38,688 nucleotides of DNA from JBDNJM01 sp041687755 (GCA_041687755.1 JBDNJM010000022.1:1-38688), one strand, 5' to 3'; shown: positions 1-8,501, numbered from the stretch's first letter. Numbers and translations are program-made. Notes: generated by a model not told the origin, from the letters alone.

Positions 1-15
1 ACGTGCCTGGCACCG

Positions 16-21
16 TATCCT
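16..21 (+). promoter_or_regulatory. candidate -10 element
   Basis: The hexamer TATCCT lies 40 bases before the aldehyde dehydrogenase start. It resembles hexamers ahead of other plus-strand genes here (TATGCT at 2641 and 19706, TACCCT at 23041). No convincing -35 is visible because the window begins just upstream. Confidence 0.2.
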
Positions 22-61
22 TCCCCCCGGCCAGACGGACCCAACCCCCGCCCTCCCTGCA

Positions 62-1489
62 ATGAGCGCCTCCTACCCCCTGTACGCGGCCAGCCGCCCG
101 GTCACCCCGAACACCGACCTCGAGGTGCGCGCCAAGTTCAGCGGCGACCTGCTCGCGCGGGTGCCGCTCGCTGACGACGGCTTGATCGACGAAGCGATCG
201 GGGCCGCAAGCGCCGCCGCCGACGAGCTGGCGGCCCTTCCTGCCTGGCGCCGGCGCGCCGCGCTGGAACACTGCATCGATCGCTTCGAGGAGACGCGCGA
301 CGAGCTGGCGCAGACCCTCTGCCTGGAGGCCGGCAAGCCGATCGGCGACGCGGAGGGCGAGGTCCAACGCCTGATCGAGACCTTCCGCGATGCCGCCGAT
401 CTCTCGGTGCGCAGCACAGGGGAGACCATGGCCCTCGACTCCAGCGCCCGCGGCGAGGGCCGGCGCGCCATGTGGAAGCGCGTGCCGATCGGCCCGTGCA
501 GCTTCATCGCGCCGTTCAACTTTCCGCTCAACCTCGTCGCCCACAAGGTCGCGCCGGCGATCGCGGCCGGCTGCCCGTTCGTGCTCAAGCCCGCGAGCCT
601 GACGCCGATTGGCGCGCTTCAGATCGGCGCGATCCTCGCCGAGTGCGAGCTGCCCGAGGGCAGCTTCTCGATCCTGCCTTGCCGCCGCGATGGCGCCCAG
701 CGGTTCACGACCGACGAGCGCCTCAAGCTGCTCTCCTTTACCGGCTCTGACGAAGTCGGCTGGGCGCTGAAGAGCCGCGCCGGCAAGAAGCGCGTCGTGC
801 TCGAGCTGGGCGGCAACGCGGCCAGCGTCGTGTGCGCAGATTGGGACCTCGACGACGCCGTTAAGCGCAACGTGATCGGGGCCTTTTACCAGTCCGGCCA
901 GAGCTGCATCGGCGTCCAGCGGCTGTTCGTGGAGACCGTGCGCTACGACGCCTTCCGCAGCGCGTTCGTCGCACGCGCTGCAGCCCTGCGGGCGGGCGAC
1001 CCGCTGAATCGCGCGACGACGATCGGCCCGATGATCTCAGAAGCGGAGGCCGAGCGCCTTCACGGCTGGATCGAGGACGCCGTCGCCCGCGGCGCCCGCG
1101 TGCTGTGCGGCGGCGGCCGCGACGGCGCGCTGCTCGAGGCGACCGTGCTCGAGAACGTCCCCCACGACTGCGACCTGTGGCGCCGCGAAGCCTTCGGGCC
1201 GGTCGCGCTGCTCGAGCCCTTCGAGGACTACGACGCGGTCTTGCGCGAGGTCAACGACTCCGACTTCGGCCTCCAGGCGGGCGTCTTCACCGACAGCATC
1301 GCGCGCATGCACGCGGCCTGGGACCGGCTCGAGGTCGGCGGCGTTGTGATCGGCGACGTGCCCAGCTGGCGCGTGGACCCGATGCCCTACGGCGGCGTGA
1401 AGGACTCCGGCCTCGGGCGCGAGGGCGCGCGATTTGCCATGGAAGACATGACAGAATTGCGTCTGTTGATCGTTCGCGATCGTCCGTAA
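62..1489 (+). CDS. NAD(P)-dependent aldehyde dehydrogenase family protein
   Basis: This 475-residue protein has the full aldehyde dehydrogenase fold and the usual family length. It oxidises an aldehyde to the acid with NAD(P)+, probably in the cytoplasm since no signal peptide is seen. Visible motifs are the oxyanion-hole Asn153 in APFNFPLN, the cofactor-binding Lys176 in LKPAS, FTGS at 226-229, the general base Glu248 in ELGGN, and the catalytic Cys282 in GQSCIG. The PYGGVKDSGLGREG segment near the C terminus is also typical. The ATG at 62 is the first start and gives a normal N terminus; no Shine-Dalgarno precedes it. The substrate cannot be read from sequence: lactaldehyde, succinic semialdehyde and glyceraldehyde-3-phosphate types are all possible. 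It stands alone, followed by two hairpins, so it is probably monocistronic. Confidence 0.95.
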   Translation: MSASYPLYAASRPVTPNTDLEVRAKFSGDLLARVPLADDGLIDEAIGAASAAADELAALPAWRRRAALEHCIDRFEETRDELAQTLCLEAGKPIGDAEGEVQRLIETFRDAADLSVRSTGETMALDSSARGEGRRAMWKRVPIGPCSFIAPFNFPLNLVAHKVAPAIAAGCPFVLKPASLTPIGALQIGAILAECELPEGSFSILPCRRDGAQRFTTDERLKLLSFTGSDEVGWALKSRAGKKRVVLELGGNAASVVCADWDLDDAVKRNVIGAFYQSGQSCIGVQRLFVETVRYDAFRSAFVARAAALRAGDPLNRATTIGPMISEAEAERLHGWIEDAVARGARVLCGGGRDGALLEATVLENVPHDCDLWRREAFGPVALLEPFEDYDAVLREVNDSDFGLQAGVFTDSIARMHAAWDRLEVGGVVIGDVPSWRVDPMPYGGVKDSGLGREGARFAMEDMTELRLLIVRDRP

Positions 1490-1542
1490 GCGCAGCGCAC
1501 CTTGCGGACCTCGTTCGAAGGACTCGAACCCCATGAAATAGG

Positions 1543-1577
1543 GCCGGGGCCCGACTCTCCCGAAGTCAGGCCCCGGC
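1543..1577. terminator. GC-rich hairpin after the aldehyde dehydrogenase gene
   Basis: The 13-base arms 1543-1555 and 1565-1577 are complementary with one mismatch, around a 9-base loop. The hairpin starts 54 bases past the aldehyde dehydrogenase stop. There is no T tract, so it is terminator-like by position and stability only. Confidence 0.45.
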
Positions 1578-1597
1578 GGGGAGGGCAAGGGATCAAG

Positions 1598-1629
1598 CCG
1601 AGCGGCGCCTAAAAAGAGCGCTCGCTCGG
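1598..1629. terminator. second hairpin with A-rich loop
   Basis: An 11-bp stem with one bulged base closes a loop containing five A residues (left arm from 1598, right arm to 1629). It follows the hairpin at 1543-1577. A second transcription stop is possible; no T run follows. Confidence 0.35.
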
Positions 1630-1770
1630 AGTTGATCGCGATCCGGCTCGCAACGGTTCGCGCGTCGACTCGGTCCCCACCCGATCCCGGATGCCCAGAG
1701 CCTGGCCACCAGCGAATTGCTCCACTAGAGGTAGGCCCTGGGCGTGTCCGGGCTCGCTTCTGTGGGTGCG

Positions 1771-1983
1771 CTAGTGCAGCTGCTTCATTTCCTCGAGCTG
1801 CTCAGCAAAGCTGTCTTCGGGGCACTGATCCACGCACATTTCCATCAAAGCTTCCGCCTTGTCCTGGTGTCCGGCGTGCTGCAGCGCCCAGGCGAGGGTG
1901 CTGCGGTAGCCCGCGACGAGCTGCTCGTGGCTGGTGGCGTGCTCCGCGACGAGCCGGTATTGCTCGGAGCGCGGACCCGCGGC
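1771..1983 (-). pseudogene. C-terminal fragment of a TPR-like helical protein
   Basis: On the minus strand a 70-codon open stretch ends at a stop at 1771-1773 and is closed upstream by an in-frame TAG at 1984-1986. The peptide contains helix pairs of tetratricopeptide character (YRSTLAWALQHAGHQDKAEA) and ends EEMKQLH. It has no start codon in a credible place, so it looks like the surviving tail of a longer gene. It abuts, head to head, a plus-strand TPR-like frame starting at 1986. I base the coding call on residue pattern alone; the function of the parent gene is unknown. Confidence 0.35.
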
Positions 1984-1985
1984 CT

Positions 1986-2534
1986 ATGGCGGATCTCCCG
2001 CGCGGCCTGCGCCACGATCCAGTGCGATACGACGCCTGGCTCTGGCTCTCCCAGGTCCATCAGGCTCGCGGCGACGAGCCCGAGCACCGCAAGGCCATGG
2101 CGAAGGCTTGGCCGCTGGCCGCAGTGGATCAGCAGCTCAAGTTCGGCACCAACCTTGCCTTCACCTTCTGGGACGCCACCGAGGACCTGACCAGGGCGGA
2201 GCGTCGCCTCGCGCAGCGCGCGGCGTCGGCAGGTGTCCAGGCTGCCGAGGAGGCCCTGACGAAGTTCACGGACGAGACCGACGGGCAAGCGCGTGGGGGC
2301 GCGGACCCGGGCTCCGGAGACACCCCGTCCGAAGGCCCCGCTTTGGAAGGCCCCGCTTTGGAAGGCCAGTTCGAGGCCAGGCGCCGCCTTGCAAGAGCCT
2401 TCGCCGCCCTGGCCTGCACCGAACAACTCCTCGGGCACGACGCCGCCTTGAAGACGGCCATGGAGCGCACGATCGAGCTCGACCCCGCCAACCTCGAGTT
2501 CCGGGCACTGGCCAGACAGCTGCTCGGCGACTGA
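1986..2534 (+). CDS. small TPR-like helical protein, possibly N-terminally truncated
   Basis: A 182-residue frame starts at the ATG at 1986. It is rich in Ala, Leu, Glu and Arg with two blocks of tetratricopeptide character: residues about 10-45 (YDAWLWLSQVHQARGDEPEH) and the last 45 (DAALKTAMERTIELDPANLEF). A low-complexity linker between them carries a 15-bp tandem duplication. There is no signal peptide or membrane segment. The frame stays open upstream of 1986 without recognisable protein, and the first residues read as if taken from mid-repeat, so loss of the N-terminal part is possible. Such proteins act as protein-binding scaffolds; no partner is evident. Confidence 0.5.
   Translation: MADLPRGLRHDPVRYDAWLWLSQVHQARGDEPEHRKAMAKAWPLAAVDQQLKFGTNLAFTFWDATEDLTRAERRLAQRAASAGVQAAEEALTKFTDETDGQARGGADPGSGDTPSEGPALEGPALEGQFEARRRLARAFAALACTEQLLGHDAALKTAMERTIELDPANLEFRALARQLLGD
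2331..2367 (+). repeat. 15-bp in-frame tandem duplication
   Basis: Two exact copies of a 15-base unit (2331-2345, 2346-2360) and a 7-base partial third copy encode a repeated EGPAL in the linker of the TPR-like frame. The unit keeps the reading frame, as expected for slippage in a tolerated linker. Confidence 0.65.
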
Positions 2535-2640
2535 GGCCGCGCGTCGCCCCGCCCCCCGGGTGGCCTGCCTAGAAGCGTCTAGAACAACGCTCCGACCTAG
2601 AGCTGAACGCCGGGGCGCAAGATCCTTCGCGCCCTGACGC

Positions 2641-2646
2641 TATGCT
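2641..2646 (+). promoter_or_regulatory. candidate -10 element of the DUF900-type hydrolase gene
   Basis: TATGCT sits 52 bases before the preferred ATG at 2699. It overlaps the earlier in-frame ATG at 2642, so if this is the -10 element the earlier start would not be transcribed. No clear -35 hexamer is seen. Confidence 0.3.
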
Positions 2647-2698
2647 CATGCGCCCACCGGACGACCGGTGCGTCGCGCAGCGCCGATCCCCACAGCCC

Positions 2699-3793
2699 AT
2701 GTCGGTCTTCCTCGTCACCAACCGCTTCGTCGACACCTTCGAGGGCGAGCGCAACCAGCAGCTCGAAATCGACGGCGTCTCGACCGCGCACGTCCGCACC
2801 GGGGAGGCGATTAGCAACGACGGCCTCGAAGAGGCCCTACCGGTCTTCCGCGTCGCCTCGTACGACCTCGCGGAGCGGCGCTACGAGCTGCTGCCCGACC
2901 GCATCGTCGCCAACTACCCGGCCCTGATTCGCGCGACCCACGCCGACGGTGCCGCCCGCGTCGGCTCGCTGCAAATGATGCGCTCCCTGCGCGAGCGCAT
3001 GGCCGAACCGGCCGCGGACCGCGCCGGCGACGTCCTGTTCTTCGTGCACGGCTTCGACTACACGCTGGCCGACGCACTGACCGAGGCCCACGAGCTGCAC
3101 CGGCGCTACGTCGATCCGGAAGACTCCCCCATCGCCCATTTGGTGATCTTCAGCTGGCCCTCGCGCGGCGAGAAGCTCAGCTACGGATCGGACTCTGCGG
3201 ACGCTCAGCGCTCCGGCCTGCTGCTCGCGCGGGTCTTCGATCGACTCTGCCTGTTCCTGCGCGCCCAAGTCGAGCTGGGCGAAGAGCCCTGCCGCCGACG
3301 CATCCACCTGGCTGCCCACTCCATGGGCGCCCAGGTCATCGAGCACTTCGCCAGCGCCCTCTCCCCGCTCGAACGCGGCCAGGGTGCGATCCTCAGCGAG
3401 GTCGCCCTGCTCGCCGCCGACGTCGGCTGGGACGCGCTCGAGCTGGGCCGACCGCTCGCGCGCCTCGTGGACCTCTGCCGCCGGCTGACCGTCTACAGCA
3501 ACGAGTCCGACGACGCCCTGCGCGTCTCCGCCTGGACCAAGCACGGCGCCCGCCGCCTCGGCCTGTGCGGGCCGCGCGACATGCGCCGCATTCCCGGCCG
3601 CGCGGTCGTCGTCGACACGAGCGACGCCGAATGCGCCGACGGCGCGCCCGCCATGGCCGAGTTCGCAGACCACTGGGACCATCGCTGGAAGGCCGCGCTG
3701 ATCGGCGATCTGACCGCGGTCTTCAGCGGCCAGCGCTCAGCCAAGATCTCCGGGCGCGAGCGCTCCGGCGGCGGCTGCTGGAGCCTGACCTAG
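2699..3793 (+). CDS. DUF900-type alpha/beta hydrolase
   Basis: The 364-residue protein shows the signature of the DUF900 group of alpha/beta hydrolases: FFVHGFDY (residues 114-121), FSWPSRG (151-157) and the nucleophile elbow AAHSMG with Ser208. This is a lipase/esterase-like fold; the substrate of bacterial members is generally unknown. There is no signal peptide, so a cytoplasmic location is likely. I chose the ATG at 2699 (MSVFLVTNR) over the in-frame ATG at 2642: the extra 19 residues are unlike the family, and a candidate -10 hexamer overlaps the earlier codon. The gene is convergent with the minus-strand secreted protein, 29 bases apart. The C-terminal tail is Ser/Gly-rich and uninformative. 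Confidence 0.9.
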   Translation: MSVFLVTNRFVDTFEGERNQQLEIDGVSTAHVRTGEAISNDGLEEALPVFRVASYDLAERRYELLPDRIVANYPALIRATHADGAARVGSLQMMRSLRERMAEPAADRAGDVLFFVHGFDYTLADALTEAHELHRRYVDPEDSPIAHLVIFSWPSRGEKLSYGSDSADAQRSGLLLARVFDRLCLFLRAQVELGEEPCRRRIHLAAHSMGAQVIEHFASALSPLERGQGAILSEVALLAADVGWDALELGRPLARLVDLCRRLTVYSNESDDALRVSAWTKHGARRLGLCGPRDMRRIPGRAVVVDTSDAECADGAPAMAEFADHWDHRWKAALIGDLTAVFSGQRSAKISGRERSGGGCWSLT

Positions 3794-3822
3794 GAGCGGA
3801 CTCGGGCGCCCGGTCTACGACC

Positions 3823-5289
3823 TTACTGGCGGCGCAGCCAGGCCAAGAACGCGCCCTCGAGGTCGGTCCTAGGCCCCAGTTCCTGGTCGCTCAGCGGCCG
3901 CTCGTAGAGCTCCTTGGCGATCGTCGCGATCCCGCGCCGCTCGGTATCCTGGGCCAGGGCCAGCAGGAACTGTCCGAAGCGCGCCTCGCTCTGCTTGCCC
4001 TTGCTGAGCCCCGTGTCCCGCAGCCAGAACACGAACCCGATGCGGTAGGACCTCAGGAACTCGATCTGGTCCCACTTGAACGACGCCGGCAGCAGCGCGG
4101 CGCCGCCTTTAGAATTCGGACCGATGAACGGCCCGCTGACCGTGCGCTGATCCTGGCCTTCGCTGATCAACTCGAAGTGGCGCAACTTGCCGTCCTCGCC
4201 GCGCATCTCCTTCGCGCCGGCCTTTTGGGCCGCAACGAGCGCCTTCAAGAACCGATCCTTGCCCTGGTTGATTCGCCAGCGGTTGTCGGCCAGCACCGCC
4301 GGCAGCGTGCCGCCGTCGGGGTTGCCGCCGGGCACGAACATCTCGACCGCCTCCGTGCGGCGCTCGCGCAGGTCTCCGTCGACACGCGTCGAGCAGGTCC
4401 CAAACGTGTCGACCACGAGGTTGACGGCAAACGCCTGGGCGAGGCTCGGCGGAATGTTCGCGCCGAACTGGTTGTCGAACAGCGCGTTGGCGGAGAGCTG
4501 CACCATCTGCTGCTCCAGCCCGTCCTTATACTTGCTGTCGAGCGGCTGGCTCGTATCCAGGTCCTTCGGCGTCTCGCCGGGGTTCACCAGGCACAGCACC
4601 GAGACCTCGTTGATGTAGAAGTTGTTCCACTCGACGACCCTGTCGTTCCAGAAGATGCCCTCGCTGCCGGGGATCATCCAGCCCGCGATCGACGCCAGGT
4701 CCACGAACTGCCGGCGGTCCGGCGTCAGCACGATGTGCTCAAGCGTCGGTTCCTCGCGCTCGATCCCGAGCGCCTCGCCACCGGCGAGCAGCATCTCCAG
4801 TCGATCCAGCGCAGCGAGGACTTCCTCGCCCGCGCCCGCCGCCGCCCAGAACTCCATGGCCCCGTCGGCCACCGCCTTCTGCAGGGCCCCCGTGCCCAGC
4901 CGGCGCAGGAACTTCTCGATGGTCTCGATGTCCTCCTCGACCCCCTGCATCTCGAGCCCGGTCGCCGGCGCGACCCAGGCCAAGAACTGCCCTTGCGACT
5001 GGAGCAGCGCGCGCTGAATCGAGATCCAGCGCTCGACGTTCTCGTCCTCCTCCAGCTTGACCTTCGCCATCGAGACCTCGAACACGCCGAGCCGGGCGCT
5101 GACCTGGGTGGCCTCCAGCAGGGAAGCGAGCTGGAAGTCCTCCGGCTGGGCGTCCGGCATCCCGGCCGCGGCCAGGACCGCGTTCGCGGTCGCCGAGAAG
5201 TCGAAGTCCTGGTTGGCCGCGGAGCTGCCGCAGACCAGCAGCAGGGCCGAGAACGTCGGGACGAGACGGCGAGTGATTGAGCGGTACAT
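3823..5289 (-). CDS. secreted protein of unknown family
   Basis: I do not recognise this family. From the ATG at 5289 the product is 488 residues with a clean signal peptide (basic MYRSITRR, then VPTFSALLLVCG, then a small-residue site near SSAANQ), so it is exported. The mature part is mostly helical and charged, with an acidic heptad-like stretch near residues 55-130 (KVKLEEDENVERW, EEDIETIEKF) and a more globular C-terminal half with several Trp and Tyr (WNNFYINEVSVL). There are no membrane segments after the signal and no known catalytic motif. The frame is open further upstream to 5523, but that extension is Pro/Arg-rich and would bury the signal peptide, so I excluded it. The gene stands alone. 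Confidence 0.85.
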   Translation of the reverse strand: MYRSITRRLVPTFSALLLVCGSSAANQDFDFSATANAVLAAAGMPDAQPEDFQLASLLEATQVSARLGVFEVSMAKVKLEEDENVERWISIQRALLQSQGQFLAWVAPATGLEMQGVEEDIETIEKFLRRLGTGALQKAVADGAMEFWAAAGAGEEVLAALDRLEMLLAGGEALGIEREEPTLEHIVLTPDRRQFVDLASIAGWMIPGSEGIFWNDRVVEWNNFYINEVSVLCLVNPGETPKDLDTSQPLDSKYKDGLEQQMVQLSANALFDNQFGANIPPSLAQAFAVNLVVDTFGTCSTRVDGDLRERRTEAVEMFVPGGNPDGGTLPAVLADNRWRINQGKDRFLKALVAAQKAGAKEMRGEDGKLRHFELISEGQDQRTVSGPFIGPNSKGGAALLPASFKWDQIEFLRSYRIGFVFWLRDTGLSKGKQSEARFGQFLLALAQDTERRGIATIAKELYERPLSDQELGPRTDLEGAFLAWLRRQ

Positions 5290-5696
5290 GTCGGGGAGGG
5301 GCCGGCGAGGCCGCGCGAGCGCGGACGAGGGGGGGCGCGGGCTGGGCGACCCAAGGGGCCTGCCGCGGAACACTAGGGACTCCGGCGGCACCTGGGGACG
5401 TCTGAGCTCCGGATTTCGCGTGCCCCGGATGAGGATTTTCGGGGGTCCCGCGGAGCGACCGCTCCAGGGCGCGCCGGACGACGGAACAGGTCCGCGTGCC
5501 GCCGCGGATCCTTGGGGTGCCACTCTCGCCTGGGGGCAGCCGAGTGTTGGAGCCAGACCTGCGAACCCAGCTTCCGGGCGCCGTGTTGCGGCAACCCGCT
5601 CCCCCCGACCCCGCTTGGCCGCTACCTCTACCTCGCGCCGCTAAACGCCGTATCGCTAACCTCGCCACGCCGAAGCGCGGGGAGCTCCGCGACCCG
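5290..5696. other. intergenic region
   Basis: A 407-base spacer upstream of the secreted-protein gene and downstream of the patatin gene, both minus strand. It should hold the secreted-protein promoter. I see no RNA gene, long repeat or convincing promoter hexamers; open frames across it are Pro/Arg-rich and unconvincing. Confidence 0.6.
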
Positions 5697-6884
5697 CTAG
5701 ATATTGCCGAGCCGGATCGCGCCGGTCGGGCAGTTGCGCTCGCAGGCGTGGTCGCGCGTGCACTCGTAGTTGCTGAGCTTGCGGACGGTCGCTTTCTCTC
5801 CGCCCGCCCAGAAAGCCTGGGTCTCGCACACCATTTCGCACAGACCGCAGCCGATGCAGGCCGCCGGATCGATGCGCACCGACACGTAGTCGCGCGGCGT
5901 CACCGGGCAGCTGAGCCCCTCGACCAAATCCGTCGTCACGAGCCCGCGCGTCGCGGCGTGGGCCGTCAGCGTCTTGAGCGCCTCCTCTTCCCCGAGCCGC
6001 ACGACATTCGGCACATCCTGGAAGTCGAAGCGCGCGAGGTGCCCGACCTTGGGCTGCACGAGCGCGGTCTTGTAGTCCACGTGCATGTGTAGGTTCTGCT
6101 CGGCGACCACCTCCTCGGCGATCTCAAAGGCCCGCAGCATCGTGGACATGACCCGGTTCTTGTAGTCCGGCGTCTTCATCGCCGCCTTGATCGTCAGGTC
6201 CACCGCGATCGTCACGTCGGGCTGCAGCGTCTTGGCAAAGCGCAGCGGCACGGGGTCGACGATGCCGCCGTCCATGTAGTTGTACTGCCCGTCGTTCATC
6301 GGCTCGAAGATCGCCGGCAGCGCGCAGGAGCTGTAGACCGCGTCCACCAGATCGATCTCGTCGAACCCCGGGCTACCCCAGAACACCGTACCGCCGGTCT
6401 CGAGCCGCACCGCGTTGCAGTAAAAGGGCACCCCAAGCTCGCCGAAGGTCAGGTCGGGCAGGATTTCCTTGAGGCGGTCGCGGAAGCGTTGGCCGCGGTA
6501 CATCGAAGGCGCGCGATGGCCCTTCAGCAGGAACTTGAGGACGTTGAGCTGGAAGAAGTCGCCCTTCTCGATGTCCTTGATCAGCTCCTCCATCTGCTCG
6601 ATGGAGTAGCCGCCCGCCGCCATCGCGCCGACCAGGCTGCCGATCGAGGTCCCCACGATCGCGTCGTAGTGCAGACCGAGGGTCCGCATGGCCTTGAGGA
6701 CGCCGATGTGCGCCATCCCACGCATCCCGCCGCCGCCCAGCACAAGCACGACCCGCGGCCGGCCTTGGTCGACCGCGCGCCGGCGCTCCACGCGGCTGCC
6801 GGGGGACAAATCGAGCGCTGCGGCCTCCGCGGCCTGCCGCTCGGGGTCCGGATCGTCGCTTGAGGGGCTGGGGGGAGTATTCAT
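5697..6884 (-). CDS. patatin-like phospholipase fused to a C-terminal ferredoxin domain
   Basis: Residues 43-230 form a patatin-like acyl hydrolase: an oxyanion-hole loop GGGGMRG (50-56), the nucleophile Ser80 in GTSIG (78-82) and the catalytic Asp205 in DGG. Such enzymes release fatty acids from lipids with a Ser-Asp dyad. Residues 336-395 form a bacterial-type ferredoxin domain. Its first motif has Cys343, 346, 349 and 353 (CxxCxxCxxxC). Its second has Cys375, Asp378, Cys381 and Cys385-Pro (CxxDxxCxxxCP). Asp378 replaces the usual central cysteine, which points to one [4Fe-4S] cluster plus a second site that is [3Fe-4S] or Asp-ligated [4Fe-4S], as in Pyrococcus furiosus ferredoxin. There is no signal peptide; the first 40 residues are polar and disordered. 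A promoter may lie in the divergent spacer shared with the thiolase operon. Electron partner and substrate are unknown. Confidence 0.95.
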   Translation of the reverse strand: MNTPPSPSSDDPDPERQAAEAAALDLSPGSRVERRRAVDQGRPRVVLVLGGGGMRGMAHIGVLKAMRTLGLHYDAIVGTSIGSLVGAMAAGGYSIEQMEELIKDIEKGDFFQLNVLKFLLKGHRAPSMYRGQRFRDRLKEILPDLTFGELGVPFYCNAVRLETGGTVFWGSPGFDEIDLVDAVYSSCALPAIFEPMNDGQYNYMDGGIVDPVPLRFAKTLQPDVTIAVDLTIKAAMKTPDYKNRVMSTMLRAFEIAEEVVAEQNLHMHVDYKTALVQPKVGHLARFDFQDVPNVVRLGEEEALKTLTAHAATRGLVTTDLVEGLSCPVTPRDYVSVRIDPAACIGCGLCEMVCETQAFWAGGEKATVRKLSNYECTRDHACERNCPTGAIRLGNI

Positions 6885-7187
6885 AGGCGGGCGCAGGGCT
6901 CCAGGACTTCCATCGGAAACCCCGAGTCGCGCCCTCTAGCTTGCGCAGCCTCATCTCCGCTTCCCGTCCCAGGTCTGGCCAAGGGAGGTCCCGTGAAACG
7001 GCTCTAGTGGATTTGGGGCGACTGTCCGATGGAACCGGGGGCGCCGCTGGGCTCCAATTCAGTTCGAGCCTCCGCGTTCCCAAGCGCTGGACGATCCGGG
7101 CCCGCTACGGCGGTCCGCCGCTCGAGTCCGCCAGCGGTCGACCGCGACCCGTTTCCGATCCGAACCCACCCCCCTAGAGCTCCACCC
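6885..7187. promoter_or_regulatory. divergent promoter region, patatin-ferredoxin / thiolase operon
   Basis: This 303-base spacer separates two divergent transcription units. The hexamer CTAGAG occurs at 7174-7179 (plus, 8 bases before the thiolase GTG) and at 6934-6939 on the minus strand (49 bases before the patatin start). Whether these are promoter elements is speculation. No repeat or RNA gene is seen. Confidence 0.3.
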
Positions 7188-8501
7188 GTGACCGAGTCCA
7201 CGAGCCGCCGCCCCGTTCTCGCCGCCGGCCTGCGCTTCCCGCAGGCACGCGCCGGCGGTCGCTATGGCAAAGAAGATCCCGGCCATCTCGCCGCCGCCCT
7301 CGCGCGCGAGCTGCTGGCCATGAACGCGGTCGACCCCGCCGCCATCGACGAGGTGATCGTCGGCTGCGTCGGGCCGCCCCACGACCAGGCCAACGTCGCC
7401 CGCGTAATCGCCCTGCGCGCGGGCGTGCCCGAGGACGTCCCGGCCTTCACCGTGGCGCGCAACTGCGCGAGCGGCATGCAGGCGGTGACCTCGGCGATCG
7501 ACCAGATCCAGGCCGGCCGCGGGGACCTGTACCTGTGCATCGGCGTCGAGGTCATGAGCGGCTACCCACTCGTGATGAACGACGCGGCCACCGACTTCTT
7601 CTCCAACCTGGCGCGGGCCCGCTCCGGCCCCGCGAAAGCCAAGGCCCTGGCCGGCTTCAAGCCCGGCATGATGGCCCCGCGCATCACGATCACCGAGGGC
7701 CTCACCGATCCGGTCTCCGGCATGATCATGGGCTCCACGGCGGAGCTCCTCGCCCGCGACTTCGGCCTCACGCGCGAACAGTGCGACCAGTACGCCCTGC
7801 GCAGCCACGTGCGCGCGACCGAGGCCAAGGAGGGCGGGCGCTTCGACGCGGAGCTGATCCCGTACCTGCCGCTGGGCTCCAGCTCGCGGCAGGGTTCCCT
7901 GCATCACGACGACGGCATCCGCGACAACCAGACGCCCGAGGCCCTGGGCAAGCTGAAGCCCTACTTCGAGCGCCCCGACGGCGTCGTGACCGTCGGCAAC
8001 GCGTGCGGCATCACCGACGGCGCCACGGCGCTGCTCGTCGCCTCCGAGGCGAAGTCCGCGGAGCTGGGCCTTGAGCCCCTCGCCGCGATCCGCGACTACG
8101 CCTGGTCCGGCTGCGACCCGACCCGCATGGGCATCGGCCCGGTGCACTCGACCTCCAAGCTGCTCGACCGCACCGGCGTGGGCCTCTCCGACTTCGGCGT
8201 GATCGAGATCAACGAGGCCTTCGCCGCCCAGATCCTGGCCTGCGAGCAGGCTTTTGGCTCCTCGACCTACTGCAGCGACAAGCTCGGCAAGAGCAGCGCC
8301 ATCGGCGAACTGAACATGGACCTGCTCAACCGCAACGGTGGCGCGATCGCCCTCGGCCACCCCGTCGGCGCGACCGGCGCCCGGCTGCTGCTCACCACCG
8401 CCCATCAGATGCAGGCCGCCGACACCGAGCTCGGCCTCGCCACGCTCTGCATCGGCGGCGGCCAAGGCGGCGCCGTGATGCTCGAGAGGATCGCCCGATG
8501 A
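7188..8501 (+). CDS. fadI: acetyl-CoA acyltransferase (FadI-type thiolase)
   Basis: The 437-residue product is a degradative thiolase that cleaves 3-ketoacyl-CoA with CoA to give acetyl-CoA and a shortened acyl-CoA. The nucleophile is Cys93 in NCASGMQ; His391 in GHPVGATG and Cys421 in CIGGGQG complete the active site. The GSTAELLARDFGLTREQ segment and overall length resemble FadI/trifunctional-protein beta subunits more than short biosynthetic thiolases. The start is a GTG at 7188 giving MTESTSRRP; the open frame reaches further upstream but those residues do not resemble a thiolase. Its stop overlaps the next gene's start by 4 bases (ATGA), so it is translationally coupled to its FadJ-type partner, as expected for subunits of one beta-oxidation complex. 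Confidence 0.95.
   Translation: MTESTSRRPVLAAGLRFPQARAGGRYGKEDPGHLAAALARELLAMNAVDPAAIDEVIVGCVGPPHDQANVARVIALRAGVPEDVPAFTVARNCASGMQAVTSAIDQIQAGRGDLYLCIGVEVMSGYPLVMNDAATDFFSNLARARSGPAKAKALAGFKPGMMAPRITITEGLTDPVSGMIMGSTAELLARDFGLTREQCDQYALRSHVRATEAKEGGRFDAELIPYLPLGSSSRQGSLHHDDGIRDNQTPEALGKLKPYFERPDGVVTVGNACGITDGATALLVASEAKSAELGLEPLAAIRDYAWSGCDPTRMGIGPVHSTSKLLDRTGVGLSDFGVIEINEAFAAQILACEQAFGSSTYCSDKLGKSSAIGELNMDLLNRNGGAIALGHPVGATGARLLLTTAHQMQAADTELGLATLCIGGGQGGAVMLERIAR

Noticed and set aside
1507..1535. tRNA or tmRNA T-arm-like sequence on the minus strand (GGGTTCGAGTCC)
   Set aside because: The T-stem pairs poorly, and no acceptor, D or anticodon arm can be folded around it.
3794..3822. Terminator between the DUF900-type hydrolase and the secreted-protein gene
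   Set aside because: Only a short CGGGCGCCCG palindrome is present; too little for a call in such GC-rich DNA.
5290..5523. N-terminal extension of the secreted minus-strand protein
   Set aside because: It is Pro/Arg/Ser-rich and would place the clear signal peptide inside the protein.
7029..7187. Upstream extension of the thiolase
   Set aside because: The residues do not resemble a thiolase; the GTG at 7188 gives the expected N terminus.
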